A stretch of DNA of 37,845 nucleotides, from IMG/VR virus record IMGVR_UViG_3300024346_000216, positions 1-37,845 of that record; one strand, 5' to 3'. Both the position numbers and the translations under genes were made by a program. Shown in pieces: positions 37,822 to 37,845 of this stretch; position 1 is the stretch's first letter, and the number at the start of each line of letters is the position of its first letter. Source of the stretch: a virus. The notes below the pieces were generated by a model that saw only the letters and a list, made by a program, of their open reading frames with translations, searched no databases and had not been told where the DNA came from.

Positions 37822-37845
37822 AGCCCCCCAATGCACGCCGCGGCT

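Noticed and set aside
37528-37836. Leftward frames in the right-end leader region
   Set aside because: They run through the late promoter and its hairpins, and the products look like random Ser/Arg/Cys sequence.

Overview
The window looks like part of the genome of a tailed phage with a short tail (podovirus-like). The core late genes are all recognisable: terminase large subunit, portal, scaffold, major capsid protein, a tail fibre, an adaptor-like protein, and an 11-kb gene for a 3,663-residue large polyvalent protein of the kind injected from virions. No sheath, tape measure, integrase, tRNA, CRISPR array or DNA polymerase is visible; replication genes may lie outside the window to the left. 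The host is probably a planctomycete, perhaps of class Phycisphaerae. This is an inference: two exported phage proteins carry paired calcium-loop repeats of the type DxNxDGxVxxxD...W, very like the dockerin-type repeats common on secreted proteins of that class. A lipoprotein with a C-terminal membrane anchor (unimolecular spanin layout) fits a host with an outer membrane.

Layout. Bases 1-2347 hold a rightward cluster of small accessory genes: a truncated glycosylase-like gene, a tiny membrane protein, a DUF6378-like gene and four unknowns, with a promoter at 848-875. Bases 2348-2746 are non-coding and rich in competing stem-loops, ending in a strong rightward terminator (2747-2789). Everything from 2794 to 37440 is leftward. 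Reading in the direction of transcription from the right: a late promoter (37724-37751) and a structured ~280-nt leader; a small unknown; a second promoter; a terminase-adjacent protein, large terminase, portal, small protein, scaffold, major capsid and a capsid-associated protein; a UUCG-loop terminator (29921-29962); then fibre and tail-tip proteins, a dockerin-bearing secreted protein and a 46-residue membrane protein.

A promoter at 26781-26808, only a few bases from the next start codon, begins a recombination block: RecE-like exonuclease, ERF annealing protein, SSB-like protein, excisionase-type HTH, PD-(D/E)XK-like nuclease, a possible DnaA-C-like protein, an unknown and RusA resolvase. 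This block sits inside the late structural region and runs without a break into the lysis-like genes (u-spanin, mini-dockerin, holin-like), then the adaptor, structural proteins, a 572-residue cysteine-rich protein, a coiled-coil protein, the giant protein and five tiny, mostly very basic proteins. Nearly all leftward genes are joined by ATGA, TGATG or TAATG overlaps, so translation is probably coupled.

The most unusual points are: (1) phage-encoded dockerin-like proteins next to lysis genes; (2) a recurring E-[FWMV]-S-T-[PATS] motif that falls at the boundaries between domains of the giant protein, suggesting proteolytic processing or a dedicated linker; (3) kinase-like, metalloprotease-like, acetyltransferase-like and ADP-ribosyltransferase-like domains in that one protein; (4) a cysteine-rich structural protein; (5) the structured RNA regions at both ends of the window.
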